Assembly (NCBI GenBank): GCA_017590115.1
Contig: JAGGNK010008337.1
Span: forward strand, 6,067,609 to 6,131,608
Reading direction: 5' to 3'
Origin: Montifringilla adamsi
Taxonomy: Eukaryota > Chordata > Aves > Passeriformes > Passeridae
Length of the DNA: 64,000 bases
Shown piece after piece: positions 37,801-51,700 of this stretch (position 1 is the first letter of the stretch; every line of letters begins with the position of its first letter). The translations under genes and the position numbers were made by a program. The notes beneath the pieces were generated by a model that was given only the letters and a program-made list of their open reading frames with translations, was not told the DNA's origin and ran no database searches.

Positions 37801-40800
37801 CTGCAGACACTGGAATGTTGCTCTCTCCCAGTGCTTTTTAATGCACACTGCCAAGTTCCCTACTGCTTACAAAACTAATAGCTCTTTCTGGAATACATGG
37901 AATACAGCTACTACGGTTTCATCTTTTTGACTTATATTACTTCATGTCTCATAGACAAGGATTCTGAAGCAACCTTGAGAGCAAAGAATATGAAAAGCAT
38001 TTTCTTTTAAAGAACTAGTCTCCTCCTTCTATTCACATAAAAGTATCAGTTTGTCACAACAACTTAAGAGAATTTTTCTTTCATTAAAAGCATAAATACA
38101 ATGTAAAATGAATATATAAAATTTCAGCCAAGAGACTGACAGTGCTGCATGAGAAAGCCGAAATCAATCAAATGCTGCCAAGAGGACAGAGTACAACTAC
38201 CAGATGGCAGCACATTCAGTTCTTAAGCAAATCTAGGGAGTACTTCATGTGTTTAGCACTCTTATTACACACTCAGGATGTGCTTTAGACAGAATAATTT
38301 ATAAAACAAACTTTTTCCACTCATTACACTATAGAGATGAAATATAATGAAAGACCGAAGATACCATATCCTTAAGGAAATTGCTTTCTGAGAAAGAGAG
38401 TACCACCAAACTCACATATTCTTTAGAAATTTGGAGCCTTCTAGCTGGGTACACACTTCCACCATCAGAACCATCTGACCACACATTCTGTATTTATTTT
38501 CTAAGCAGTAAGAGCCCATTCTGGCAGCAACTCTGCTGCTCTGTCTCCTGCTAATCTCTCCTCCACCATGGTTTGTATGTACACCTGTAGTACAGCAGGA
38601 GAAGGTGCCCCACTAAATACTGGCAAATACTGTTATTGGAAAATGCCATGTGCATCTTGTTTGGTGAAACCTTAATAAAGAAATAAAATGGGGAAAAAAT
38701 AGAGAGACTCCAGAATATTGTCCCTGTTGGGAAACAACAGAAAGACAGAGTGATGGGGTACTTCTGGTCTCACTGCACTGAAAATAATGATTCAACATAT
38801 AGGTTGCTTAGGAAGTTAACAGTTTTCCAAGCTGTTCATTCTGTGGGCAACTATACTACTATAAATTATTTCTATATCTAATTAAATTATACCTGTATCA
38901 AGACAGCCTAAAGACACATACTAACCAATCATCTAATCAGCTCAGCATCCCAGGGTTTTGTAGAGGTATTCTAAAACCCTGTAATGAATCTTCAAATGCG
39001 ATTTGTATCACTTTGAATTGCAGATGCTAAGGTTATTGCATTTATATTTGCATACCTGCACACACAATCCCATCTTCCCTACTCTACTCTGAGAGCCAAA
39101 TCCAGGGAGAGTTCCAGAACTACTGGCTTTATGCAAGAACCCAACCCAAAAAGTGAACTTAACTTCTCATATCAGAGCCAGTTAACTTCCATGAAGGTCT
39201 ATGAGCCAAACATTTTAACCGGTATCTTAGCACTGCAGGTTATTTCCAACAAATAGAAAAACCTTATTTTTATGAGAGAACTGGATGGTCCACTATATGC
39301 AAAGAGTAGTTTTCGAATGAAAATTTCTGACTGATTCCCCAGTCTCCAGACAAGTGTGAAGATGAAAGAAAATAAGTAGAACAGTGACATATACTTCTCC
39401 TGTCTCATGAAGTTAAAAGACTGTCTCTGTAGTCTGAAATGAATGACTGAATTATTTGACTTCATATTTCTGCTCACTAAACAGGCTTAGTAAATTTTTC
39501 CGTTAATTTTTAAATTAGAATTAGGATTCTTCCAAGAGGTGTTTCTTCACCCAATGAGCACTGGAAAACTGCCCTTCTCCTGACAAAGGGCTTTCACAGA
39601 ACTTTCACTCACAAAGTCAAATACAGAAGCTCATCCTCAGAAAACCAACAACAATCACTACAATCAGTGTTTGTCACATGTATCACTTCAAACATAGTGG
39701 GAAGAACTTTTGCTGAATTTTACAACGTCAGTAAAGGCGAATAAATCTGACTATGACAGCTTACACCTCCACAGGAAAAGTGGACTGGAGATGGTCTCCC
39801 TGTCCACCATGCTTATGTTTGCTCCTACTGGGAGATGAAATTAACTGTCAAAGATAAAAGTTTCTGTTTGAACATTGCAACCACAACTTTTGGTGTGGAC
39901 AGCAGTTGCTGCAATCACAGCAATATGCAACGCTCCCCACTAATGCTGCACTACGTCTTGCAAAGCAATGGGAATTTGGTTCATTTGGGAATGGAAAGAA
40001 CAGCTTATGCAGCTTTGCATTATTAAAACCTGTCATAACATAAAGCTTAGCAGTTCATGTTATAGTAACTGAATAGCTGCCAAAAAGAGATTTAAACTGG
40101 CAACTGAATTGGATTATATTCAATATTGCAACTGGGCTTTTTAAATTTGCTGTCTAAGTCATCCAGCTGTTAGAAGAACTAAAACCTATGAGTCTGAACT
40201 ACCACTCAAAAATATTGCAACAGTTACAGCAATTGCCAAAGTTTGCAACATTTATAGAGATCATATAGCAGATTTATAAATGGTAAGAAACATAGCTAGC
40301 TGATAAATTATTTCAAATACTTACACAAAATAAATTACCAAAACTGCGTTTTGCTAGTATTGAGACTGGATCTTGCACTGGGAAAAAAAAGGACTTTGAC
40401 TTCAAATACTGTTGAAAACAAAGTGAACAATTACCTATCTTCAAGCAGAAAAATCAGCCACCAGCAACTACTCTCAATCACCATGACAAGACACTGGTCA
40501 GATTCAGGAAAAAGTATCCCAGCCACTTATACTTTCTGCATACAGAATACTGCAGGGTTTGAGTAAATAAATACTCTGCAGACTCTGCCTGAGATAAAAG
40601 GGCTCCTGTCTGACTTTGCACAGATACACAACACTACATCAAGGAAAGGCTGCCTACCCATAGCAAGAGCCTTCAAGAGATGTCGCTGGTATGAGAACTC
40701 ACATTGCAGGCATACACTGCCCTCTCATTTGAGATTGAATAATTTATTTTCCTTTGAAGCACCCTCCATTGAGAAAGCAGATATGGAACAAGAAGATATG

Positions 40801-43800
40801 AAGTCTTTGTAACCAAGAAGAGTCAATTAACTTGTGCAATCTAACCATTAACACCCTTCCTTCCCATTCCTCATTTTAATCTAAAATCACATTATGGGTG
40901 AATTAAGGAATTATTTCTTCCCACCCCAAATTACATGGCAGAAGGTCTGCAAGCCCTTTGTGTAAACTGACTCTGAAATTGCTCTACCAAATGCTACATA
41001 AACTGTTAAGACCTAAGTATTGCCCATCACCCATGACAGTATGGACAGAGCTGCAAGAAGCAACACCTTAGAGTAGAGCTACTTCCCCAGTGGTGACAAC
41101 AAATACGCAGAAGCTGTCAGAACATAACCCAGTCAGTTCAGGAAAATACGAAATGATAACTGAGCCCTGCCAGAGTAATGTTACAGAAGTCAGAGCCTCA
41201 GTTAACAGGGTGACCTTTTTAGCTGATGCTATGAACAGTTGTTAGATCTGCTATGGATCCATAAAAAACCCCAAGCATCTGGAAGGTTGTTCTGAAAACC
41301 AACTAGTACCTCAGAAAGAGAAGAAAATTTGGACTGGAAAAATAAATAATTGCTTAAATTCATATCAAGTAATTCATGAGTCAATAATACAATAAACAAA
41401 AAAAAAAATCTCCTCAGTTCATGCAGTTATTTAATCCCCCAGTCCTTCACTCTAGAAGTCATAATCTTTGTGGATGCAGCAGTTACTGCTACAAAAGGAG
41501 CTGTGTGAATACAGAGGGAATCCACAAACTAATATTTTCTATCTCCTCCTATGTATTCTCACAGCTGCAGTCAGAAACCTCTGCTGCAGCCCAGAATATT
41601 CCAACAGCCTTAGGAATGGATAAGATATAGTTGAGCATCAGCTACTGTGACAACTCCACCATCACAGAGGTGGTCATACAAGACCTCTGCTTCAAGGGAT
41701 TTTGGAAATCCCATTCATCTCCCAAAGAACAGGGCTGATGTTGAAACAACCTGTCACAGTATTGCCTCAGGAAGGTTTGGCTCCAGCAACTCCTGAACCA
41801 GAGTGTGTCTGCCCCTTAAGCTCATGATAACTGAGGTTCCCAAGCACCAGCCTGGGTTAGGTGCAGCACCAGCTGGTGCACAGTAGTTCAAGTATAGGAA
41901 AGAGTCAAAATGCTGAGATGAAAAGATTTGTCACATCCAATTTGTGACAAACACCAACACCAAGTGATTTTGAAGCTGCTTGTGTTGAGAAGGATGACAA
42001 GAAAAAAAGAAAAGCACAGTTGAACCAGCTAAGATCTGCCTTGATTAGCTGTTTGTGGCCTAAGAATCTGAAGGAAGCCATTGGGACATCCACTGTGCAG
42101 GTGCTGGAGATGACACTTCCAGAGTTAGGAGCAGTGGAGGAGCTGAAATAATTCCAGCATCCAGAAAGAGCTGATAGGACACACAAACAGAGGTGACTGC
42201 GTCAGCAGTAAGGTGTGAACTTAGTTCATCTGGCAAGGCTATGCAGGATTTTAAAAGCAACATTCAACTCAACACTTTAATCCAACAAGAAATGGTGACT
42301 TTTCCAGGCAACTGGTTTTACAAAAACAACAACAACAACAAACCTAGACACCTTTCCAGAAAGTATGCTTCAAATCAAACCACTGTATTAGTGCACAGCT
42401 CTTGCAGGTTCAGCCATTTGGTGCTGGTGAGCTAACACTCAGGCAGTCTGATCTGAAGGTGAGTGGCCAGCTGCAGAACCCAGTCGTGCCTAAACTGGGA
42501 GCAAACAAACCCCTGGTGCAAGGGTACTCCCAAACCAGTGCTTGGAGAGCTCATGCTGCTAGAAGCCAGAAGAACCAGCAGGTCACAGGGTACAGACCAC
42601 TTCAAGTCTCTGATTCCACTTTCCTGTCCCACTCCTCTTCTAAGGAGCTGCTGACAGATAACTGGTTGTCTCTATGTCTTGAGCACACCAGAGTCTGCAG
42701 GTGAGCTGCACCTACCCTGTGTTTGCTTTGTAACAAAGAAAGAAAGACATCCTCTACCTCCAGTTTCCCCCTGGTGTTCAGAAGCACCATTTGCTACTTC
42801 CTATTATTAATTGCATTAACCTCCCATGCCCAAAGAATCACACTAGGACAGTAAAGCAGGCTCCTTTTCTCTTTAGTATCTACCCCTTTATATGACTCTA
42901 CTATTAGTCTAGTAAAAAATTGAACCAGTTCAAAATCAGGCACTGTGACAACCCCTCAGTTTAAGAACAAAACTCAAGTCCTAGACTGATGAAAGAAATA
43001 AAACCTGAAGGTCTTTACCACCCTAGAAAAACAGGAAAGCAAATGTTTCCTTACAAGCTGCTGCCTAATCATTTTGCTATGGTTCTCATAAACAAGTGAT
43101 ATTTTATACTTTTATGAACTCTTATCCCATTATTCTTTCATGGCAAGCACTCAAAATTAACTGTAGCAAAACAGTCACTCTATTAAAGAACAGAGATTTT
43201 TTTTTTCACTTGCAATACATTGTGTTCTATTTCAAGCCCAGTTTTCCATCTATAACTTAGTCCTAGTTGTAGCAGAACGAAATTCCAGCTTTTATGACAG
43301 AAGACTTTTTTTGATCAATAGAAGTCAGCAGCAAAAGCGTTTGTGGTTTTTCTCTGGAAAGCATTTGTGGCCACAGACTCAAAGAAGGAAGAAAGGGAGG
43401 GGGATTAACTCTTCAGTGAAGGTCAAAAACATAATTTAAAAGTGATCCAAGAAAAGCAGCTGTGTCTGTCAGCACAATCAGGATTACCAGCTGGAGAATT
43501 TACCAGCAGTATGAAAACAATGCACACCAGATGTCAAATGTTGCAACTGCGAGTAGGAAAGCAACTCTGGGCATGGCACTGTCATGTTAATACTCATTAC
43601 CAGACAGATTTCATATTTAGCATTTATTTATTAATTAGACACTACCAGGAAGAAACAATAACATTTTGAGCTTCACAGTGTAAGTCAGAGGCAGGTATGC
43701 ACACTGGAAACATTTCACATCCTTTATTCTCAGTTATTCTTTCACTGCAAACACAAGACAACAATTTTAAAGCTAACTAACAAATATTAGAACATCTGTG

Positions 43801-44933
43801 GCTGAACTTGCTTTAGTTCCACTCAGTTCAATCTGAGTTTTTAACTTCAGTTTGGACTTTTATTCAACTAAATCTGAAACAAATATTAAGAAAATAAGTA
43901 AAACCACACTCTCTTCCATGTATGGATATCTGGAAAGAATTTTACCTAAGTTATTCAAAAGTGAAGCAAATATTTCACTTACACCTCTACTAGCACTTCC
44001 TTCATCAGCTGCTTGTTATCTTCCTTGTCTTTCTGGGGCATTTTTGTCTTCTTTTTCCTGCACATTTTACATCTCGAAGATGAACTCATCCATTCCAGTG
44101 CTTGAAACAGAGTGTTATACCAGTTTTGCTGTATAAAATATCTGATGTTGATTTTCTTCTTTTGTATATTCTTGTATTACCTTGGTCACATCCCCCTTTG
44201 TAATAATGTCTACAGAAACCATTAACAAACCAGAAGTCTCTGCTTGCAGCTTGTCCCATGTTCATTCCTGTTCTCCACACTTATCTCCTAAATGCTTCAG
44301 TTGCTACACTACAGTTCCCTCGTTTTTCTCCCTTCCATGCTCTTTTCCTAAAGAATGGATGGCTCATCCACTTGGTTAATCACTACTCCTTGATCATGAT
44401 ATGACAGAATTCTCCAGTTTTCACTGTTAAATTCAAATTTAACGTAATATTTCTCTCATTAAAAATAAATTCTAAGGCTCCAAGAAACTGAAAATATGGA
44501 TGGTAATACTGGAATTATTTATCACAGAGGGTATTCTAGGAAGTTGTTTGAAGTTTGTTTTATATCTTCCTTGATAGTGCAATTGCTTTATCCAAAGGAA
44601 GACATGCCCACACAAAAATATGGTACCAGCATAACTGAATCAAGATGAATAAAGTTATTCAAATACAAATACTGTCAGCAGAGGGAACGGACATGTGTTC
44701 ATGGCACCTTATCCTAACATGGAACATGTCAGTATAGGGTTGCTAACTGCTTCAATTAAAAAAAGAAATTAGAAATGTCTAATCAATTGACACATTTAAC
44801 TGCTTATCCAGCCATTACTTCTTCTGTTCTCTTAGAGAAAGAAATTTCTTACCTATTTCATTATCATTAATTCAAATTCTCCTTAGCTTCTGCAGCCATC
44901 CAACTGTATTACAGCCTATTCCTCATGGCTTAC
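34873..44933 (-). other. TASP1: TASP1 last intron (about 10.1 kb)
   Basis: The intron runs from donor GTAAGC (complement, below 44934) to acceptor TTCCACAG (above 34872). It is AT-rich. No other exon, RNA gene or clear transposon was recognised, and its many short open frames lack protein resemblance. Confidence 0.85.
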
Positions 44934-45007
44934 CTTAGCTTTGCCATCCTGTGCAGACATGTATCCAACACACATGCTCTCTGTTGTATGGCTCCACAGA
45001 AATTCCA
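44934..45007 (-). CDS. TASP1: Taspase-1, penultimate coding exon
   Basis: The 74-base exon lies between acceptor CCTTTATAG and donor AAG|GTAAGC. It completes a Val codon split 1+2 and then encodes EFLWSHTTESMCVGYMSAQD followed by GKAK, ending in phase 0. This is the conserved beta-strand region of the taspase-1 beta subunit, where HTTESMCVGYM is highly characteristic. Upstream phase (1) matches the end of the exon at 48622-48732, and downstream phase (0) matches the terminal exon. Confidence 0.96.
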
Positions 45008-48000
45008 CTATAAAGGAATATGCATGAAGTTACTAAAAGGCCTTGGTTTAAAATACAAGATGCAATTTAACATGACTGTGTCTTGAGGAACAAATATAGC
45101 AAGGATAAAAAACAAAGACCAAAAACTACTTACCAGAGCAATTAAATCTCAAAAGAAGCAGCTATCAAACCAACAAGATTTTCCTGAGTATTTGCAGTCA
45201 CACACTGCAGAGCTATTACCCAGAATGAAAATGTTACTTCAATGATATGGACCCTCCAAGATGAGAAATACATCAACTCCAACTGCAGTTAAAAACTGCA
45301 CCAACTTCTAAAGCAGTGGCCTGTTCCACCCATCAGTAAAAGCTGACAGAACATGTATTTGCCTGCCTCGAACCCAGACAAAAGCACCCTGCACCAGCAT
45401 AAAGCCAGATGGCCTACTATCAACAGGTGAAGGGGGATTTGAGGCTTAGCTGCCCAAGCAGGACACAGGCAAACATGCAGAAATAGTCAAGTCTGCAATA
45501 TGGGAATTGAAGATATAGATCAGGTAAAGCAAAATTATCCTGCAGAAAAAGGAGAGGTGTGTGATGGAAACAGAGTAACATGCACAATAAGAAAGATTTC
45601 TGGCAAAATTAGAGGAAGTCCTGGACTGAAAAGTATGCTGAATTACAACAGCAGATGCAAACACCCCCTTTCTTTGTGGAGAGTGTAAGGAGCCTCTTAC
45701 TAAAGGTAAGAGAGGAAGGAAAGATGAAGAAACCCCTAGCAAAGCACTCCCAGGTCTGATTACCTGGACTTCCAGCAGCAGATATACAACACCAACTCTC
45801 TGGTACTGCACTCACAGCTGATTTAGGATATCTGTGCTAGAGACCAACTGCCATGCTTGCAGTGATAATGATTAAGAAAACTAATCGCTGCTCACAAGTA
45901 TTGTTAATGCCTGTTAATCCAGTAAGGTGCTGTCCTGAAGTCTGAAAGTGCTCTGATTTATGAACTGTTTAACAGCCTGTTCCAGTAATCTTTAATTGCC
46001 TGATACATATGCAGGTATCTTTATGTACACAAACACACTCCTACTCAGCTGCAACAAAAAATTCAGACAAAGAGCACATTATTCATATCTTCAGCTCTCT
46101 GTCAGTGGAGCTTTATAAATTGCCACAGTTTTCTTCCTGCTCTCTGTCATGGTCATTTTTCTTTGTATTCATAAAGTTCATAATTTGGAAGGGGGGAAAG
46201 AAAAAAAAATAGCTGATCATTATTTAAGGCATTTCACAGAATTCTGTAAAAGGCTTTAAAAAATGCAGTGAGGCACAAATTCTTTCTCTGGATTATGGGA
46301 GGTGTCTTACATGAATTACACAAGATGCCTTGAACAGACATTTCCACATACTTCTTTTAAGAGTGACTTTCACATGCCGCAAAAAAAGCATCACTAGATG
46401 GGTTTAAAACCTTTACTCATTCCTATTCCTCACATTCCTTTAACGTGGCTGATGAAGGTCACAGCCTGCTGAGCACACTTATCCTTTGAAACACATCTCC
46501 TTGCATAGCAATTAAACCAGAGCAGGAGATCAAATGTTAGATGATCCCAGCAAGACTTGAAGATTCTGACAGATATGCAGATATCATCATAAAAGAAAAA
46601 TGAACTTCGAGGTGTGTGCTCTGCTCCCCCATAAGAGATTTGTGACTGATACCACCAAAGGTGAATCAAAGGCTTTCACAGAGTGAAACGTATCCAGCAC
46701 GATCAGTGTGTGTTGCAGGGGCCCAACCTCTCTGTGGTGCCCCAAAGGCTCCACTGCCAGTGAAAGCATTTTTTTAAAAGACAAATTTAATCTCATCTTT
46801 CAATTCTGAGAAGCTGAGAAACAGTTCAGAACAAACACCCTCAAAGTATTGTATCTTTGCCTTTGAAAACTACCAAAAGTAGCCTGTACTAGCACAAACC
46901 TTAATTATTGTTAGCAATTATAGGTAGTGAATTTACTGAAAATTCTAAATTACATGTGAAATATCTTCAGATAACTATATTTTCAACCATTTAATAAGTG
47001 ACTTTCTTGCCATTTGTTTCAATATTAAAAAGAAATAAATAAAGATGATCCCTGTAACAAAGACATGACAGTCCTTTATTCTATGCATCAAGTTTTTCAG
47101 TATTAACCAACTTATTTTCAGTTCAAACAACACAAATACTACATACGTTTAATTGTGTATTATCTCTGCATTCATTATAAGGTAGGAAATTTCCACGGTA
47201 CAGAAAAAATACTGTGTTACAAATAATCTCTGTTATTTCAGTGGAAAGAAAACCAAGAATCAATGGACAAATAGTCTTTACTTATGATGTACTATATATA
47301 TATATATATTTAGTATATATCCCCACAATATATGGGGATATATAAATATATAAATTATATCATTATAATATATCCCCATATAAATATAAATATATGGGGA
47401 TATATTAATTTATAAATTAATTTTTGAGGGAAAAATGCCACATCTTCATTAATAGAATATGTTCTCTTACATGAATGACAAGCATTAAATGAACAGAAAA
47501 AATTCTCTCGCTTCTAAATCTCGGGAATTTGAAGGTTACGTTGATCTTGTTTGTTCTTACTTAATCAGACTTGTATTTTCATTTTCTTAACTCTTTTTTT
47601 AAGGATTGAATTTATGTTGCAGGATGCTGTTGCACTAGATAATGTCACAATTGGGTAAATAATAATAAAGCAGCGTATTATACAAAGAAAAAACACTTTA
47701 ACTTTGGTAAAGACGGGTCAATGTGACCCAATAAAAACGCACATAGCTGCACATCTGAGGAGCACCACAGGAAAGGAGATGGCACAAGTGTCATCCTGAA
47801 GTAATTCATATGCCCCCAATCCCAAATTCCTTCCCTTAGAGAGGCCTTACTGTCTCAGGGTTGTATTTCCACCCTGTTCTGCTCATAGTCCACAGCCTTC
47901 AGTTCCCATCTGCTTCTCCCACACAAACCACGGGATAGTTTTCCATAATACATTTTTCTGCCATAAAGCAGCAAGAGCGGGATTATGTTTCCAGGACAGA

Positions 48001-48621
48001 AACAGGGATGAAGGGATGCAAAGTCCTTTTGGAACCAGACAGCTCCTGGTAGAGGCAAAGTCCAGGTGATTTCAGTATGGGCAGCAGAAAGTCCTGTTTG
48101 GTGCAAATGCACATAGTAACTGGGACTTATCTAAACCAATTCTCCTGGCCATTACCAAGAATAAAGAACAATAAACAACTTTCCTTACAGATTTTAAATG
48201 CATCCTCCAAATCCACACATTTTCTTCTGCAAAAAGGAGGAATACAAAACTTTTTAGAAAGCATTTTTCACAAATAAGCTAATGAGAAGCAGCAAACAGC
48301 TACATGCACTACTCCCAGCTATAAATTAAATTTTTCCTATGAGGAACACATCTTGCCTCACCACAAGCAACTATTGTATCTAGGTGTAGAAGGATCCCAC
48401 ACAATCCTCTGAATAACAATTCTGCCTAGAAATAATGAGTCAGAAAGAATGCTCTTTTCTGGAGTTTTTTTTAATATTAGCCTTGTTTGTTCCCTATTTC
48501 ACTTTCTAGATGTTTATTATTTCTATGTCAATTCCTTTTTGTTTTCTCTGTGGCTTTCAAACATGCAGAGAGATTTCATTTCACCCTTCATTTTCAATTA
48601 AAATGAGTAAGAATTCCTTAC
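45008..48621 (-). other. TASP1: TASP1 intron (about 3.6 kb)
   Basis: Donor CTAG|GTAAGG to acceptor CCTTTATAG. It contains the AT-rich inverted-repeat cluster at 47314-47407. No further exon was seen. Confidence 0.85.
47290..47430. repeat. AT-rich tract with nested inverted repeats (ATATCCCC/GGGGATAT)
   Basis: Two hairpin units are present. 47314-47325 pairs perfectly with 47333-47344 (12-base arms, 7-base loop). 47366-47382 pairs with 47391-47407 (17-base arms, 8-base loop). All four arms share the TATATCCCCA core, so any of them can also pair with arms of the other unit. A short (AT)n run lies just upstream. Confidence 0.9.
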
Positions 48622-48732
48622 CTAGTAAAGTTGGCTTTTCCTGCGAGGATTCAGGCTCTGCTGAGCACCTGCAGGAGCGGAGAACGATCACACCTCCGAG
48701 TACACCATCTTCATTGGCTAGGAAAGGTGAAC
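48622..48732 (-). CDS. TASP1: Taspase-1 internal coding exon
   Basis: The 111-base exon lies between acceptor TTGGCCAG and donor CTAG|GTAAGG. After completing a split Gly codon it encodes SPFLANEDGVLGGVIVLRSC, then RCSAEPESSQEKPTLL, and leaves one base for the next Val. EDGVLGGVIVLRSCRCS is a hallmark of the taspase-1 beta subunit; the stretch after it is the variable loop. Both flanking introns are phase 1, so skipping would keep the frame. Confidence 0.96.
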
Positions 48733-51700
48733 CTGGCCAAAATCATTGGGGAGAATTATTTGCAATAGGAACAGTTTCTTGGGCTTTTTTTTTAATTGGA
48801 CTTTATGCCTTTTCCCTTTAATCTTGTCACTAAGGGTTGAAAAGACTGACAGATCAAACAGTGCTTTTACAAAAGCATCGGTTCTCTTTTTCCTAGTGTT
48901 TCAGAAGAATAATTTTCTGGAACATTAATCTACTAATTCACCAGCAATCCAGAGCTGCATGGAATAAAACAAAAACATTAAAAATACATTTTCAAGTGCA
49001 AAACTCAAATGAAATTTGGATGGATCAAGGAAAATATAATAATGAAAAATGGAGTGTCAAGTTGAAAAAAAGTTGTGACTCAGTATTTAGCTCTTTCTGT
49101 TCTACAGATTATATAAAGACATATCTAAAAAATCAAGCATATTTAGGTGATCATCATGACTGATCAAACCGTCAGCAATCTGAGTAACTTGTATATGGTC
49201 TTTTGAAATTTTACAAGGCTTAGCAGCATATTTCTTTCCATGCAGAGACTGCAGCAGAACATGTAACACAGCATTTCTATCAAAAAACTTTCATTTTTAC
49301 AGGGATTTCTTTGCAAGAACAAAATATTCATCTTCAGAGAAACACAGAATTAAAAAAAAAAAAATCACTCAAAGCAAGTGGTTTTTTTTTTGAAAAAAGG
49401 TTTAAATAAGTAATTTAAAATTTGAGCTTCAAGCACATAAGACAAAGTCTTCAGCTTACAACTTCATCCAAAAAGATGCTCAACCTCTACATGAACAACT
49501 GAGAGCCCCAATTCCGTCAGGATAAATAGCATTTATTTATTGACATTAAACATGGTGTCCATTATACTGCCCTAAGTACGTACACAATTGTTTTCTGAAC
49601 AAATTACTTCCTTCAATGATTATACACCATGGAAGCTTTATTACCAGTCCACAAAACTCAAAGGCTTTGAAGACCACTCAAAAGTTGGAAAACTGACTGC
49701 ATTAATTCAGCCTTTGCTGAAGTACACTGCCACCCTATTGCAACTGAAAAACTCCAGAAGAGGATTAACTTAATAGCACCTGATAAAAGTGTGATAAAAA
49801 TCTTAACTTCAGCACCCATAAAAAACAATAGATGGGCAAGACATTGACTTCTTTAAGAATGACACTGGTTGAGCCCTTGGACTAAGAAGAAATGTTGGTT
49901 ATGCCACGTGAAACCAGGTCACACAGCACTAACTTTGTAACAGTACTACTGGTGTGAGATGAATAAAATTACTTAAAGTGACTTCTAGCAGGTAATTTGA
50001 ATGAAGTATTGAACCAAATGTCTTTAAAAAAATTGTGTCACACAAACAAAGCAAGGATTATGGGAGACATTATATCTCCTACACACAAAAACATAGCCTT
50101 GCTTGCCCTTTTGATCTTCTGCACCATTTTCTCATCACCTGGAGAATGATCATCATTCTGGAATGGTGGGAGAAGTCTGAAAAAGAATACCCCTTGTTTC
50201 CATCTCCGAACACAAGCAGCAAATGAAGACACAGTCACCTGCACTACCCTGCAAAGATTCAGGATCTTCCCACCCACACCACTTCCAAGGGCCACCCTGC
50301 TTCCCTGTTTCTGTTGAAGGCTGCCATTCCCAGAAACATCAGAAGCAAACTGTGTGACTCCACCCTCACCCATCCCAGATGCCTTCAGCAGCAAGTTCAG
50401 CTAAATCATCTCAGTGCAAAATCAGCAACGACACAGTGTATGTCTCCAATTCACTGCCTAAGCTGTGGAGAATCAACCTCTAAGAGATGTCAAAAATGAG
50501 TTACCTACAATAACAGTATTACAGTATGCTATGTTACAGTAAATTTAGGCTGTTTCTCTGCTCTTAAAAATCAGACCCTAAGCCAAATTAAATACATGCT
50601 GAAAAGCATATTGTTTAAAAGTTACTTATTTTCCAGTTAAAGCCATTTTTCAAAAATGTTAGAAGAGGGATTCAAATATAATACCTTTTTTAAACAAGGA
50701 TCTTTCTAGATATGTGGCCCTACTGATGATGATTACAATTATGCTAAAGAGTGTATTTTAACAAACTAGACAGTGCAAATGAGTAGGTCTACAGTAAGCA
50801 AAATTCCAGACAGCTGAATGCTATGCATCCATCACTGAATCTGTAAAAATAATGGTACAAAAGTAGTATTATACTTTATTTCTAAAGAGAATCCATGTAC
50901 CATACACATGAATTCATTTGATTGTTCTCAAAACACTGAATTCAAAGGTTAGGGACATATTTCATTAATTTAGTTCTAAAACTCATTTCGTTACAGCCAA
51001 TCCATTGAGAAAAAGAATAACAGAGCAAACTTTTGTAAAAAATAACAATACAGGTAATGACTTTTTTCAATATACAATTTAATTAGTATTTCAAGAGCAG
51101 AAAAAGTAGAACTAAAATACTGACATATATATTAAAGGCAGAATGGTTACTCATTAGAAGGAGAAAGTGATCTGGCTCCCACCTCCTACACCATTTTTGC
51201 TCTCTCTGTTCTTTTCAGAAAGACAGGTTTTCCTGTACAAATTCAAAATTTAGTTAAAATAAAACCAAAATATGGCTACTACCCAAAAATATTGTTTTCC
51301 ACTGCAATAAAACAGAATTGCTGGACAAATCTTTGATGTAATATCTTGCTAATGACAAAATTACAAAAACCTGGGGCTTTAAACATCATTTTAAGTCTCA
51401 TGAAGCTCAGTGTTCCTTTCCCAGTTACACTGGCATACCACTGAGGACTGTGGGATGAAAAATCCAAAGTAAAACTCCAGCTGCAGCATTAACTGATAAT
51501 TGTTAGCATTGACTGGCCACAGCAGAGAGAAGGGGTAGGACAAAACGAAACAAACCCCATATTTCACTAGTTTTGGTCAAATCCTTACCTTCCCTAGTCA
51601 CAAAACTACATTTTACAAAACACATTTCTCTCCTTCAAAGCTCAACTACTCTGTTATTGCTATGTGACAAAGAAAGCATCACTACATTTTTATTTATGTA

